DNA from: Diplolepis rosae
Taxonomy: Eukaryota; Arthropoda; Insecta; Hymenoptera; Diplolepididae
Length of the DNA: 64,000 nt
Direction: 5' to 3'
Assembly (NCBI GenBank): GCA_030998225.1
Contig: JAPYXD010000723.1
Span: 22,027,501 to 22,091,500, forward strand
In this document: piece after piece, positions 1 to 10,560 of the stretch
Numbering within the stretch: position 1 is the stretch's first letter
Layout of the letters: each line of letters opens with the position of its first letter
Notes under the pieces: generated by a model
Told to the model about the DNA's origin: nothing
What the model saw: only the letters and a program-made list of their open reading frames with translations
The model's database searches: none
Position numbers and translations under genes: made by a program

Positions 1-760
1 AATATTTAAAGGACTTCTTTCCAGGGTCAAAGGAAATCTTTTATCGGTAAACTATTTTCGTTTTGCATTTTACAGATGGGTTTTTTTTAACAGTGAAACG
101 ATTCAGTTGATAGACAAAAGAAATACGTTTAATTTCAATGGATACATTCTGAAAGGAACGTAATTTCACTTTCAATTGACTTTTTTTTAGAGTACGTCCA
201 AGTACGGTAAAAATCCCCACCCCAAATATTCTCCGATTTACTAATGTTATACCAAACACTCCCGGAATGACGCGAGAAACGTCCTTCCCTTGCATAAAGT
301 ATCATATGCAACTTAGTGCCAAGTGCGTACTCAGTAAAGGACGACAAAGCTTGGCTGCGCGTTACATAATGTACTATTATGCACCAATAGCGTGTTATGG
401 ACACTTTTCGCCATATAATTTGTGCTCGTAATTTTCGCTTAGAAACCTATGAAAATAGCTTGTCGTGGGGGTAAACTATATTTCCCTCGGTAAATAAAGT
501 GTGAATAGTTTTTGGTGGGGGTATATTTTATTTAGCTCAGAAAATACCACTTTCGAAGTAGGCATCAAGTACTCATAACACGCTTTTGTTACATAAAATA
601 TGATGTGAACGACGGGTAGTATATTTTTTTGTGTCCAAACGGGCGGAAAAAGTCGCATTGTATGTGACTCGTGTAAATACCGCCCTCGCTACGTTTGGAC
701 AGGTACTCTTCGCACTCGTCACAATCGCCACCATGCCGCCCTTGGTACACAATCTACTAT
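1..760. other. AT-rich non-coding DNA with a short hairpin
   Basis: No recognisable gene; the open frames lack family motifs. A stem-loop lies at 632-701, where TGTCCAAACGGGCGG is answered by CCGCCC and GTTTGGACA about 35 bases later. This may be the edge of a small repeat. Confidence 0.4.
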
Positions 761-1300
761 TATGTGCTTCCGGCGCATAAGCGCGTTTTTAGGCTACAGT
801 TGAGAGTAGTGTAATGTTGTTTATTACGATACAGAGGAACATAATGTAAAAATTGAACTGCGCATGTGCCTACTACGATACAGCGGATCATACTCTTCTT
901 TTTATTCTTCTTCTTCTTCGTACAGCGTTGGCACCGTACTGACAAAGCCTTGTACATTTGAACTGCACATGCGTCTATTACAATACGCTACTACTACACA
1001 ATATCGAGAAAATGAAAATGGCCGGAAGTATTCGCGAAATGTCAAGTGAAATGGACGATAATCACGGGAATTTCGACCTTTTCAGATTGGATTCGAGTGT
1101 ACGCAGAAAAACTCGTAAATGCGCCGAAGTCACATAAAATAGAATATGCGCCAATACACACAATTCGGGTAATTACGAGACTCGCTTAAAATGCTCGCAG
1201 GAGTGATCGCAACACTTCGGCTTCGTCTCGGCTTCGATCTCCTGCGAGCATTGTCGCTCGTCGCGTAATAATCCTCATTATGCGCCTGGGCACATAATAT
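761..1300 (+). repeat. Non-autonomous repeat family N1, copy 1
   Basis: First of four dispersed copies (others at 12577-12984, 29311-29916 and 40742-41336). One end reads TATGTGCTTCCGG and the other ends GGCACATAATATAC, so the ends are short inverted repeats on ATGTGC. Near the second end an 18-20 bp stem (TGCTCGCAGG with its complement CCTGCGAGCA) encloses a short GGCTTCG-rich loop. No coding capacity. Same orientation as copy 2, opposite to copies 3 and 4. The family looks like a DNA-transposon MITE of unassigned superfamily. Confidence 0.7.
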
Positions 1301-3051
1301 ACTAATTCAACTAATCTTCCAATAAAAACGAAAAAAGTAAGAAATTGTAAGATTTACTGTTTTTATAAAAAAACAGAGATTTTACAACACCATTGTTTAT
1401 TTTACATTTTTAAGGATACCTACGAGATTAATTAAGTGATTATTAAGAAAAAATTGAATACAATATCATTTTCTCTTATTTTCAATTTATAAAATTGCAA
1501 TACTTTCCTAAATAGAGAGTTTTAAAAAGCGCTAGCTGAACTAGGTTCATGAGCGGAGACTGGTGCCGCCAGCCTAAATAACAATTACTTCTCGCGGTTA
1601 AAAAAGAAGCATATATTATTTTAACTTATTTTTATAAATTCATGGTTTGTTTTTCGAAAATTGAAAAATACTTGGGCATCTAGTCAAATTTGAGGTCAAG
1701 AATTGCCAGGAATAGATTAAAAATGTTTAAACTCAATGTAGAAAATGAGGCAGGATAGATTTTTATATGTAAAATATTGAAAACTGAAAGAAAATTCCGA
1801 AGCATGGTTTTGCGAAAATTGTTGTTTTCCTTTGAATTATTTTGATTTAATCAAAGATTTTCATCAGTCTTGATGTTTTTTCTTATGCCATACATTTATT
1901 CCAAATCAACAACAACGAATACTGCTAGAAAAAAAGCTCAAATAATATATCAATGTTGGCGATTAAAATAATATTGAAGATCCTTTGCCCTTTTCAAAAA
2001 GAGTACCAATTTCGCGACTTCTTATTTATACAAGAATCAAACATACATTGTATATTATCTGAAAAATAAAATGAGAAATGAGAGAAATAAAGTTCACAAC
2101 AGCCAAGTTTATGTAAATCTAAATTTAATGTACTTAGATGTCTAAATATTCAATGTACATTATGTTAAAATAATTAGATACCTCTTTTAAATCTTGGGTA
2201 GACAGATTCGCGAGACTATATGTGTGAGACGTGAATGGAAATAGGAGAAAATGGAATAAAGAGGGTAACTAAAAGGAAGAAATATACTATAAACGTCATT
2301 ATAACATTTATTTTTTCTTCAGCTTTATCTGTGACAAGGACATTAAAAGTACGCTTTTATTCAAACCAGAAAAAATGTCATTACTGTTTCTGAAACAAAC
2401 TTCCCAAAATTACTAATTATTATACTTGATAAAGATTGCGAATAATATATGTCGACATCCTATTTATGTATGCATTTCTAAGTGTTTTGAACTTTAAAAT
2501 GAAGATGTATATTTCCAAACGTGCGTGTGATTTCGAGAGAATATTGGTAATAAAATGTATAAAAACCTATCCCAACATGTAATTAAAATGTATTATTTGA
2601 AAAAAAAAATGTATTGTTTCAAATTTTTAATGCAATTATTTTAAACGTGTCCATCTCAAATAAAAGCAAAATAAAAGAAAACTCTTCTATAAAAACTGGA
2701 CTTCTTAATTAGTGAGTTGGTAGCCACCCATATCCCCTCCTACATTATACCCATAAGACATGTTATCAAGTGTCCAGCTAAGCGAGTTGAGAGTCAAATA
2801 GAATCATAGTACGTTCAATGAGTCACCCTGAAAGATACTGGTTATAATACTCAAGAATCTGGTGAACCTCGGCTATCTATGATCGAAATATTTGATCCTA
2901 GTGGCCTGTCTGTTCTTCTGTGATGATATTTATTCTCACAATGGGCATCAACCTTATCAGAGATAATAGCAGAGACTATTTCGTAAAAAGTTAGGAGACA
3001 GGCTATTGCTCTACCGTTCGAAAGACTATATGCATTTGATTCCTTTAAAAG
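1301..3051. other. AT-rich sequence without a recognised gene
   Basis: Long A/T runs and no open frame with family motifs. It ends at the TA target site of the DD41D element. Confidence 0.5.
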
Positions 3052-3053
3052 TA

Positions 3054-4269
3054 AAGGGTTTTCCAATAGGGACATAACAATTTCGTATCTTTATATGAAC
3101 GCACCCTTAAACTTTTTAATGAACTGTCAATATCAAAACGTTAGTTAAAGTCAACATTTTCATCATGATAAAGTTCACGAACCAGCAATGTTTGGAAATT
3201 ATTAAAAATTACTACCGAAATTCTGAGTCGGTGATCGCAACTTTAAGAGCGCTTACTCCAATTTTCGGGCGTAATAATCGTCCCACCCGACAGGCTGTGC
3301 GTGCTATAGTGGAAAAATTCGAGACCAAATTTACACTATTGGACGTACCGGTGCCAAAAAGACGTGGTATTGCTCGAAGCGAAGAAATAATCGCAGTCGT
3401 AATTGCATCGATTCAAAATGAGCCAAATCAGTCGATTCCACGTCGTTCTCAAGAATTGGGCATCGCTCAAACGACACTTTGGCGTATCATGTGAAAAGAT
3501 CTTGGCCTACATGCTTTCAAGATTAAATTGAGTCAAGAACTAAAGCCACTTGATCATTTGAAACGCCGAAACTTCTCCAATTGGGTTCTGGCAAAGCTTG
3601 AAGAAAATGAAGAATTTGATCGAAAAATCATCTTCAGCGATGAAGCTCATTTCTGGCTCAATGGCTTTGTTAATAAGCAAAATATGCGTTATTGGTCAGC
3701 AACAAACCCAAATGTGCTTCTTGAGACACCGTTGCATCCGCAAAAAGTGACTGTTTGGTGCGGTTCTCATGCCGAAGGTGTGATTGGGCCGTATTTTTTC
3801 GTGTATGGAAATGACCGTCATTTTACCGTCAATGGAAAGTGCTATCGTGCTATGTTGGAAGATTATTTGTGGACAGAATTGGATGAACTTGACATCAACG
3901 ATGTGGTTTCAACAAGACGGTGCCACTAGCCACACAGCACGCGTCACAATCCATTTATTGAAAGGCAAATTCGGTGAACGTGTTATCTCGAAAAATAATC
4001 AGGTGGAATGGCCGCCTCGTTCATGCGATCTATCGCCATTGGATTTCTTTTTATGGGGCCATATCAAGTCACTGGTCTATGCCAACAAGCCAGCAATTTT
4101 AGACGACCTCAAAGACAACATCCAACGCGAAATTGCCAACGTTCCGGTCAAAATGTGTGCCAGAGTGGTGGAAAATTGGGTCCAAAGAATCGAATTTGAA
4201 CTCAATATCTCAAATATTTATGTATTTTATTCATAGATAAAATTGTTATGTCCCTATTGGAAAACCCTT
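3054..4269 (+). mobile_element. DD41D Tc1/mariner-superfamily element, full length but inactivated
   Basis: Both ends carry a 28-bp perfect terminal inverted repeat beginning AAGGGTTTTCCAATAGGGAC (3054-3081 and 4242-4269). A TA dinucleotide flanks each end (3052-3053 and 4270-4271), the target duplication expected of the superfamily. The 1,216-bp body holds one transposase gene on the plus strand. The spacing between the second and third catalytic Asp puts it in the DD41D (rosa-like) group rather than the DD34D mariners elsewhere in the window. Confidence 0.85.
3165..4236 (+). pseudogene. DD41D transposase pseudogene
   Basis: Cut-and-paste transposase acting in the nucleus on its own TIRs. 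The first 110 codons look like the helix-turn-helix DNA-binding region, starting MIKFTNQQ. In-frame TGA at 3492-3494 breaks it. The catalytic half has the first Asp in IIFSDEAHFW, the second in FQQDGATSHTA and the third in RSCDLSPLDFFLWG, with 41 residues between the second and third. A frameshift near 3900-3912 moves the reading from the frame of the N-terminus to the +1 frame just before FQQDG. All three acidic residues survive, but one stop and one frameshift make the copy non-functional. The gene fills almost the whole element, with about 110 bp of 5' UTR including the TIR. Confidence 0.85.
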
Positions 4270-4271
4270 TA

Positions 4272-4740
4272 TATGCGTGATTATTTTCATCATGAAAAAT
4301 AATGTTCTGAATGCACCTAGCTAATACAGCATGCACACATATAAAGTATTTGTATTAAAAGTTGTACACCATGTCCGTCCGGAAGCTTCCCAGTTTTTCT
4401 CCGTCTTTTAAAATTCTGAATATATCGGAAGCTGATGATAATAGCCTCCATCTCAGAGACACTGGATACTCGCTGCTTTTCGAGGATCTTCAATCTCTTT
4501 GTTTTATAATTAGGCTCTACTTAATTCACAGTAGAACCTCTTCTCATCCTTTCTAAATGACTTGTTTTGTTCTTTTCTTGCACTAGCCCTCTTGTATCGA
4601 CCTTGCCTCGGGGATAGGTATTATTGTATGGATTTTTCGTGGACGAAGGACAACCGCTACTTTACAATCCAGGTTAAATGCCGTGTTTCCTCGTCTTTAT
4701 TGAGTTACCCAACCCAGTTTATTGTGAAGCTGATGATCCG
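4272..4740. other. Unassigned intervening sequence
   Basis: Less AT-rich than its surroundings. Open frames of about 60 codons exist but show no known motif. It may be remnant UTR of an older element; nothing specific can be supported. Confidence 0.3.
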
Positions 4741-4851
4741 CCCCTTGACGTAAGTTGCCGTTGTTCCGGCTGGATATTTGCCCCCTCAAGTGTCCCAGTG
4801 AGACGCAGTTACAGTGTCTGAAAGCAACCAACCTCCGAATTTTTTGCAAAG

Positions 4852-5831
4852 ATGGAAAAAAGTGAATTTCGTGTGTTGATAAAACACTACTTTTCGCGTG
4901 GAAAACCTTATCAGAAACCAAGGTTAAGCTCGATAAATATTATTCGGACTCTATTCCGTCGTATGGAATGGTTCAGAAGTGGTTTACCGTATTTCGTTGC
5001 GGTCGTACGAGCACAGAAACAATACCAAGTCCAGGTCGTCCAAATAAGATCACTATACCAGAAATGTCCAATAAAATCCATGATATTGTTTTGAATTACC
5101 CGAAAGTGAATTTACGTGAGATAGCTGAGATCGTATCCATCTCAACTGAGTGTCTGGTCAATATTTTGCATACACATTTGTGCATGAGAAAGCTCTGTGC
5201 AAGATGGGTACCGCGATTGCTCACAATCGACCAAAAACGCATTCGTGTGACCACTTCGTAGCAAAATTTGGCCTATTTTAAACGAAATCCGAAAGAGTTT
5301 TCGCATCGATTCGTGACGATGGATGAAACATGCATCCACCACTGTACTCCGGAATCACGTGAAGTGTCAAAACAGCGGGTTAAACCTGGTGAAAGTGCAC
5401 CAAAGCGTCCGAAAACACAACGCTCGGCTGGGAAAGTTATGGCTAGGGTTTTTTGGGACGCATATAGAATAATTTTCATCGACTACCGTGAAAAAATAAG
5501 GATGATTACGGGAGCATATTATGCTGCATTATGGGAGCGATTGGTTGACGAAATCAGGAAGAAACGTCCACATTTGAAGAAGAAAACAATCTTTGAATCG
5601 CTTCCGCATTCACCGTATTCTTAAGACCTGGCTTCCAGGGACTATTACCTGGTCCCAAATATCAAGAGATGGCTGTGTGGCAGACGTTTTGAGTTAAAAG
5701 AAAAAGATGAATGGAAAACAGAACGGTATTTTGGAGGGTTTGACAAATCGTATTATTTGAAAGGCATAAAAAAGTTAAAAGATCGTTGGACTCATTGTAT
5801 CGAGCTAAAAGGAGAGCACATTGAGAAATAA
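4852..5831 (+). pseudogene. Eroded mariner (DD34D) transposase
   Basis: Starts MEKSEFRVLIKHYF, nearly identical to the start of the mariner at 35.65 kb, and ends with a typical mariner C-terminus (ELKGEHIEK) at 5831. The frame shifts around 4930-4970. The linker reads WVPRLLTIDQK and the first catalytic Asp lies in VTMDETCIHH. The block that should hold the second Asp (HQDNAP-type) is missing: the sequence passes from KKKTIF straight to ESLPHSPYS, so about 25-30 codons are deleted at 5590. A stop then interrupts the YSPDLAPSDY block. I could not find matching TIRs, so the element ends are undefined. Dead copy. Confidence 0.8.
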
Positions 5832-5989
5832 AACCAGTTTTTCCTAGAAAAATAAATTCTTGTTCATTTTATCACGTCCATATCAAACACCCATGTGGTT
5901 CACCACTGTTGTCCCGCATAGAGTTTGCCCCAGCGGTGGCACCAGGATAGCTCTGACGATCCTCGAGTAGCGATAATCTTTTGATAACA

Positions 5990-6200
5990 TATTTTAATCT
6001 CTTCATTTCTGATTGATTTGCAGAGCTGTACCGAATTGAGACCTATTGTACTCTGTCAATATGGTCTTTATGGCTCCAATCGTTGACTGACCTTTCCTAA
6101 TGTCGTGCTGACTCTGAGACAGATCCCTGGAAAGAGCAACTACAGTGCGCAGCCTCGCCCTTAGAAGCTTCTCCAGAACTTTTCCTGTGTTATCAAGCAT
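5990..6200 (-). pseudogene. R1-like reverse transcriptase, distal fragment
   Basis: Minus-strand reading LDNTGKVLEKLLRARL followed by a degraded GQSTIGAI block corresponds to RT finger motifs (LLDTMGKLLE...GFRKGRSTVDAI in copy C). It is directly continuous with 7505-7860 once the mariner at 6204-7496 is discounted. The frame decays below 6000 and the catalytic palm is absent. Confidence 0.75.
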
Positions 6201-6203
6201 ATA

Positions 6204-7496
6204 ACACGTGGATCAATAAGTTCCGGGACTGACACATAGATAGCGTTGCCAACAAAAGTTCTGTATGATTTTTCATGAGTATTAACCTTCAAAAAATACC
6301 TGTCAAAATTTCATGACATTCTGATGTTTGGTCCACGAGTTACAGTGATTTAAGTGACGGTAGTCTTGATATTCTCAAAACAATGGATTCGAAACAATTT
6401 CGTGTGTTGATTTACCATTGCTTTTTGATGAAACAAAACACAGTGCAAGCTCAGCAATGGCTTGAAAAGTGCTACGGGGACTCTGCTCCATCAAAAACAA
6501 CCATTTGTCGGTGGTATGCTGAGTTTCAACGTGGTCGTACAGACACTGAAGATGCTGAACGCTCCGGCCGGCCAAATGAGGTAGTTACACCGGAAACCAT
6601 CAAAACAGTCCTCCAAATCGTTTTCGAAAACCGTAAATTAGAATGGCGTGAGATAGCTGACACCTTAAACATATCATACGGTAGTGTGTACGCTATTTTG
6701 CATCAACATTTGTCTATGAGGAAGCTGTTGTCAAAGTGGGTGCCACGTTTGCTCACGATGGATCAAAAACGACAACGTGTCGTTGATTACGAGCGCTGTT
6801 TGGAGTTGTTTTGCCGAAGTAAACCGAATTTCTTGCGTCGGTATGTGACAATGGACGAAACCTGGATACATCACTATACTCCGGAGTCACAGCGGTCGTC
6901 AGCCGAGTGGACTGTAGTCGGTGAGAAGCGTCCAAAGCGGCCAAAAACGCAAATGTGGGCCGGTAAGGTTATAGCCTCAGTATTTTGGAATGCTCATGGT
7001 GTTTTGTTCATCGACTACCTTGAAAAAGGTAAGAAGATCAATAGCGAACATTACATTGGCCAATTGATGTGTTTGAAGAACGAAATCGGTGAGAAACGGC
7101 TCCAAATGAAGAAGAAAAAAGTGCTCTTTCACCAAGACAATGCGCCGTGTCACAAGTCGCTCGCTACCATGGCGAAATTGAATGAATGGAGCTTCGAATT
7201 GCTTCTGCACTCACCGTATTCACCGGATCTGGCCCCTAGCGACTACTACCTGTTTGCAGACCTCAAAAAAATGCTCCAAGGAAAGAGATTCTACTACAAC
7301 GAGGAAGTCATCACCGAAACGAACGCTTATTTCGAGGCCAAAGATAAATCGTTCTACAAGAAAGGTATTGAAGTGTTAGAGAAGCGCTGTACTGATTGTG
7401 TTGCTTTTGAAGGAGACTATGTTGATGAATAAAGTCGAATTTTGCCAGAAAAATGTGTTTCTCCTATTTAGTCCCGGGACTTATTGATCCACGTGT
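6204..7496 (+). mobile_element. Intact-looking mariner (DD34D)
   Basis: Terminal inverted repeats of about 27 bp begin ACACGTGGATCAATAAGT; the two ends differ at one position (T versus C at base 19). TA dinucleotides at 6202-6203 and 7497-7498 are the target duplication. The 1,293-bp length is normal for mariner. It is inserted in the RT gene of the minus-strand R1-like element and holds one open transposase gene. The near-identical TIRs and open frame imply recent insertion. Confidence 0.93.
6383..7432 (+). CDS. Mariner transposase, 349 aa, uninterrupted
   Basis: DDE/D transposase that binds its own TIRs and moves the element by cut and paste into TA sites. The N-terminal ~110 residues hold two helix-turn-helix motifs (a first helix set in MDSKQFRVLIYHCF..., and the REIADTLNISYGSVYAIL motif). 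The linker WVPRLLTMDQK matches the family WVPHEL region. The catalytic triad is complete: Asp158 in VTMDETWIHHY, Asp252 in FHQDNAPCH and Asp287 in YSPDLAPSDYYLF, with 34 residues between the last two (DD34D). Length is normal for the family. The ATG lies about 180 bp inside the left TIR and the stop about 64 bp before the right end. No stop, frameshift or missing catalytic residue is seen, unlike every other transposase in the window. Whether it is expressed or active cannot be told from sequence. Confidence 0.93.
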   Translation: MDSKQFRVLIYHCFLMKQNTVQAQQWLEKCYGDSAPSKTTICRWYAEFQRGRTDTEDAERSGRPNEVVTPETIKTVLQIVFENRKLEWREIADTLNISYGSVYAILHQHLSMRKLLSKWVPRLLTMDQKRQRVVDYERCLELFCRSKPNFLRRYVTMDETWIHHYTPESQRSSAEWTVVGEKRPKRPKTQMWAGKVIASVFWNAHGVLFIDYLEKGKKINSEHYIGQLMCLKNEIGEKRLQMKKKKVLFHQDNAPCHKSLATMAKLNEWSFELLLHSPYSPDLAPSDYYLFADLKKMLQGKRFYYNEEVITETNAYFEAKDKSFYKKGIEVLEKRCTDCVAFEGDYVDE

Positions 7497-7504
7497 TAGA
7501 GCGG

Positions 7505-7860
7505 CCTGTAAGATGATGGGGTGATGGGCAGCCTCTTGCCCTTTTCCAAAAGGACCAGTCTCTGTTTCTTCCATCTCTGCCCAAAAACTCCAGATAGCAG
7601 ACAGGCATTGAACATGTTCAGAAGGAGGTTTCCAATAGTTTCGATGACCTCTGCAGGTATCCCATCAGGGTCCGAACAGCCACATCCAGCTCGTCCACCG
7701 TGAAGGTGGTGATTTCCTCTTCGACTGAAATTACCTCTTCTTCTCTCCCTGGATGGTCCGGGAAGAGAGACGTCACGATACTTTCCATTATTTCCGGGAC
7801 CCCTGGGGGCCTTGGTATCCGTCTACTGAGTCGCGTCATGAGTATTTGGTATCCAAGACC
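7505..7860 (-). pseudogene. R1-like reverse transcriptase, proximal fragment
   Basis: Minus-strand motifs: PRPPGVPEIMESIVTSLFP upstream of the RT, a TTFTVDELDVA block, then in a shifted frame DGIPAEVIE and FNACLLSGVFGQRWKKQRL. Copy C has the equivalents APGIDGVPNEILKE and FNSCLREGRFFADWKKQRL. At least one frameshift lies near 7680, where the KAPGPDG-type block is lost. Bounded at 7867 by the TA of the 980-bp mariner and at 7497 by the TA of the intact mariner. Confidence 0.75.
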
Positions 7861-7867
7861 TTACGTA

Positions 7868-8847
7868 CACAGTGTGATCTAAAAATAACCGAAGTTTTTA
7901 GTTATAGAATAAAACATACATGGTATTATGTTTCAAAGCTAATATTTATTCAAAATAGGACCCATTTAACTCAATACAACATTTGGAAAGATCAACCAAT
8001 TTATCCATAGACTTTTTAAACTCGGTTTTTGGGATGTTCTTCAGCCCCTGTGTCACAGCTGCTTAAATGGTTGGAACGTAATCGTAAAAATCTCCTTGTA
8101 TTGCAGTTTTCAGTTTTGAGAACAGAAAATAGTCACACGGTGATAGATCATGCAAATACGGAGGATGGTCGATGACACAAATCTGTTTTTTCATCAAAAA
8201 TTCGTTGACTTTTTTGGTCTTCATTTAACTGATGTGGAACAAAACGTGCACAGACCTTTCCTTTACCCAAATCTTCAGTTAATATTGTGTACATTGTCCA
8301 GTAAAATGAATTTAATTTGATACTTCTGTTCGTCCAGGTCTTGGATCATCATTTAAATCGTCACGGCCATTTTTAAATCGTGTAAACCACGTGTAAACTT
8401 GAATACGACTCATACAATCATCACCATAAACTTTTTTTAATAATTCGTAAGTCCCAGCAAATTTTTTACCGAGTTTAAAACAAAATTTAATATTTGCTCT
8501 TTGTTCCATTATGTTTTTTCGACATAACCACGAAAACTACTGTCATTAAAACATGCGCAATTTTGTGACCTGCCAACTGATTTGCTTGAACTTGGTTGCG
8601 CATGAAAGAAGAAAAATGTACCTTTCTAACGCTGCCAATGTAACATGTAACGCACCAGGGAGGTGGTTCTAATCAGTTTAATAAAGTAAAAATTACTCTT
8701 GTTCCATATTAATATAGTTTTTCATCAAATTATTTCATCCTACGAGTGGGGTAAGCGGATTATAGGCCGCATATTTATGTTGGAGTTGGATCTCTACGAC
8801 CTATATGATTTAAATTAAAAGTTCGGTTATTTTCAGATCACACTGTG
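7868..8847 (-). mobile_element. Internally deleted mariner, copy in R1-like element
   Basis: Inverted ends of about 32 bp begin CACAGTGTGATCTRAAAATA and are flanked by TA (7866-7867 and 8848-8849). The 980-bp length is about 300 bp short for a mariner. The transposase reads on the minus strand and lacks its central part. Confidence 0.85.
7920..8509 (-). pseudogene. Mariner transposase, N-terminus joined to degraded C-terminus
   Basis: The N-terminus (8312-8509) reads MEQRANIKFCFKLGKKF... and YTWFTRFKNGRDDLNDDPRPGR, the first helix-turn-helix of mariner transposases. After residue ~63 the sequence jumps to C-terminal material: a PYLHDLSPCDYFLF-like block near 8165 and a final KSMDKLV...CIELNGSYFE block near 7930-8000. 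The second HTH, the first Asp and the second Asp are deleted and several stops occur. TIRs are retained, so it could only be moved in trans. Confidence 0.75.
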
Positions 8848-8849
8848 TA

Positions 8850-9610
8850 TCACGGTCAACGTCGTTTCTGAGTTCTTTACAATGTTTATATTGGCTAGCA
8901 AGAATAGCCTTTTTCAATGTCTTCTTAGCGTCCGCATAATTCCTTGCCTTAACGCCTAAGAGGCTTCGCTTTTTCTTCCTCTGAGCCATTCACCGCGAGG
9001 CGTGAGCCTTCCTTTGGAGTTCAGCGATCTCGTCAGTCCACCAGTATACGGGGTCCCTCCAAAACTTCCCCGCTTTCCTAGGCATTGATGCGTTGCAAGT
9101 TCCGACTATCAGTTGCATAGCTTCGTCTATGCGAGCATCTGCATCTGCCCGGCTTATCTCTTGACGAAATTTGGGGTGTAGCGAGGGTGATGTCAATAAT
9201 TGTACACTGGTTGCTGACTTTTCGGAACTGCCATTCATTTCTGCAGGTATGATCCATCCCCCAATCCAAAGCCTTCGCCTTGAAGTCACCAGCTAAAACG
9301 ACTTCGCCATCGACTCCGCATACGAAGTCTTCGACCTCCTCCAGTTTCTGGCGAAGGACGGCGATTCCCTGATTAGGTGAGAGATATACACTAACTTAGG
9401 TTGCGTTTTTAATCTTGACCCAGACGAAGCCATCACGTTTGCCTCCCTTGGTGATATGTAGCTTAGCCCGGTCTATGGCCCAGATAGCTGCAGTGTTCAA
9501 GTTGTCCAAGTACCATCCTTGTATCTCCAGGTAATGACCACCATCATGTTCTTTCCTTGCTACCCATAGCCTCCTTGCGTGCTGCACACCTACCTCAGTC
9601 TCTGACATGG
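8850..9610 (-). pseudogene. R1-like APE endonuclease region
   Basis: Minus-strand blocks in order: an initial MSETEVGVQHA-type start, GWYLDNLNTAAIWAID, DGFVWVKIKN, LEEVEDFVCGVDGEVVLAGDFKAKALDWG, a short deletion, LRGRRLWIGGWIIPAEM, then PRKAGKFWRDPVYWWTDEIAELQRKAHASR. These match the endonuclease N-half (copy C: SAWYQDASRRAGILV, FVWVEVAGVRVYSC, IGGDFNIKSPEWG) and the WW-D/E-I-AELR segment that joins endonuclease to RT. Frame changes occur near 9390 and 9290. Dead. Confidence 0.7.
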
Positions 9611-9688
9611 TGCACTTTTTGTGCAGGCAGCGCCAGCGGCCACGTTCCCCTCCTCACCACACCTCCAACAGGCCTTGCTCCTGTCCTT

Positions 9689-10560
9689 ATCAAAACCGAA
9701 AAAGTAAGGACGCGTTCATTAACCAGCCACATCCAACCAAAATTATGAGAATAAGAGCATTTTCGTGTTCTTGAAAAAACCCAAAATTCCAATACTGGGT
9801 TCTGTTAGTGCTCATAAATCTCTATTAATTATCTTGATAACATTTATCCATTAAACCAAAATTAAGAAATTTACAGTATGTTGAAACTTAAAAAAAGTCA
9901 ATATCTAAATTCCATTTTCCGGTTAAATTAATCGAGATACGACAAAACATTACTGTACAAAATTTTTTATACAAAACCATCTACAAATTTGAATTGCCAC
10001 ATTTTTTTATAAGATGTATATTTTTATTTTTAATTTGAAAAAATACTATTGAAAATCGAAAATTCAAGATTTTAATCATAATATGTGAAATACGAAAAAA
10101 AACGTAAGAAATTTCTTTCCTTTTTAAGATATCTGGAAGAAGATAATTTTTTTTTAATCATGTAAATTATTAGAAAGTTACAGAAATGTATACGAAAAAT
10201 CAAGCGCGAAGCGCGAGTGTCATGATGGGAATCTGTTCCTTAAGGCTGATAGAGCCTTGAGTAAATTTAATTAATTTTTTTATTTAAAATCAAAAATAAA
10301 TTTAATAACTTTGAGAAAATGTAATTCACATCTACAATACTATAAAATTAATTTGATCTTAAGTATCAAATTATAAGAAATAAACTTATATGTATGCGAA
10401 GAATATAAAACCGATCGCGAAGCGCGAGATCCAAACAGAACGGAGCGCGATGATCGAACATTCGTGTTTTATGAGAATTTTCTTTCTCATATAACTTGTA
10501 AAATGTAAGAACGTTCAGATTAAAAATAAAGATTGAAAACAGTCTATTTAGAATAAGTAA
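9689..10560 (+). repeat. Unclassified dispersed repeat U1, copy 1
   Basis: Shares with 22030-23140 the string AAGTAAGGAC...TTAACCAGCCA, then several hundred AT-rich bases and the motif GAGCGCGAAGCGCGAG-like word (here AAGCGCGAAGCGCGAG, 10203-10218) followed by TCATGATG and GTTCCTTAAGG. A second GCGAAGCGCGAG word lies at about 10418-10430. No protein coding. See copy 2 for its internal periodicity. Confidence 0.65.

Larger units (their letters stand above)
5880..9700 (-). mobile_element. R1-clade-like non-LTR retrotransposon, copy A, split by two mariners
   Basis: Read on the minus strand: a CWRC-type zinc-knuckle remnant (about 9620-9680), an APE-type endonuclease region (9000-9610), the linker before RT (8850-9000), then RT pieces (7505-7860 and 5990-6200). 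It is interrupted at TA sites by a 980-bp mariner (7868-8847) and a 1,293-bp intact mariner (6204-7496). The RT stops before the YADD region and the 3' end is missing. At the 5' side it abuts the unclassified repeat at about 9689. Motif order and wording resemble copy C at 48.4-52.3 kb. Confidence 0.75.

Noticed and set aside
4300..4850. Possible 5' TIR of the mariner at 4.85 kb
   Set aside because: No sequence upstream is an inverted match to the region after 5831.
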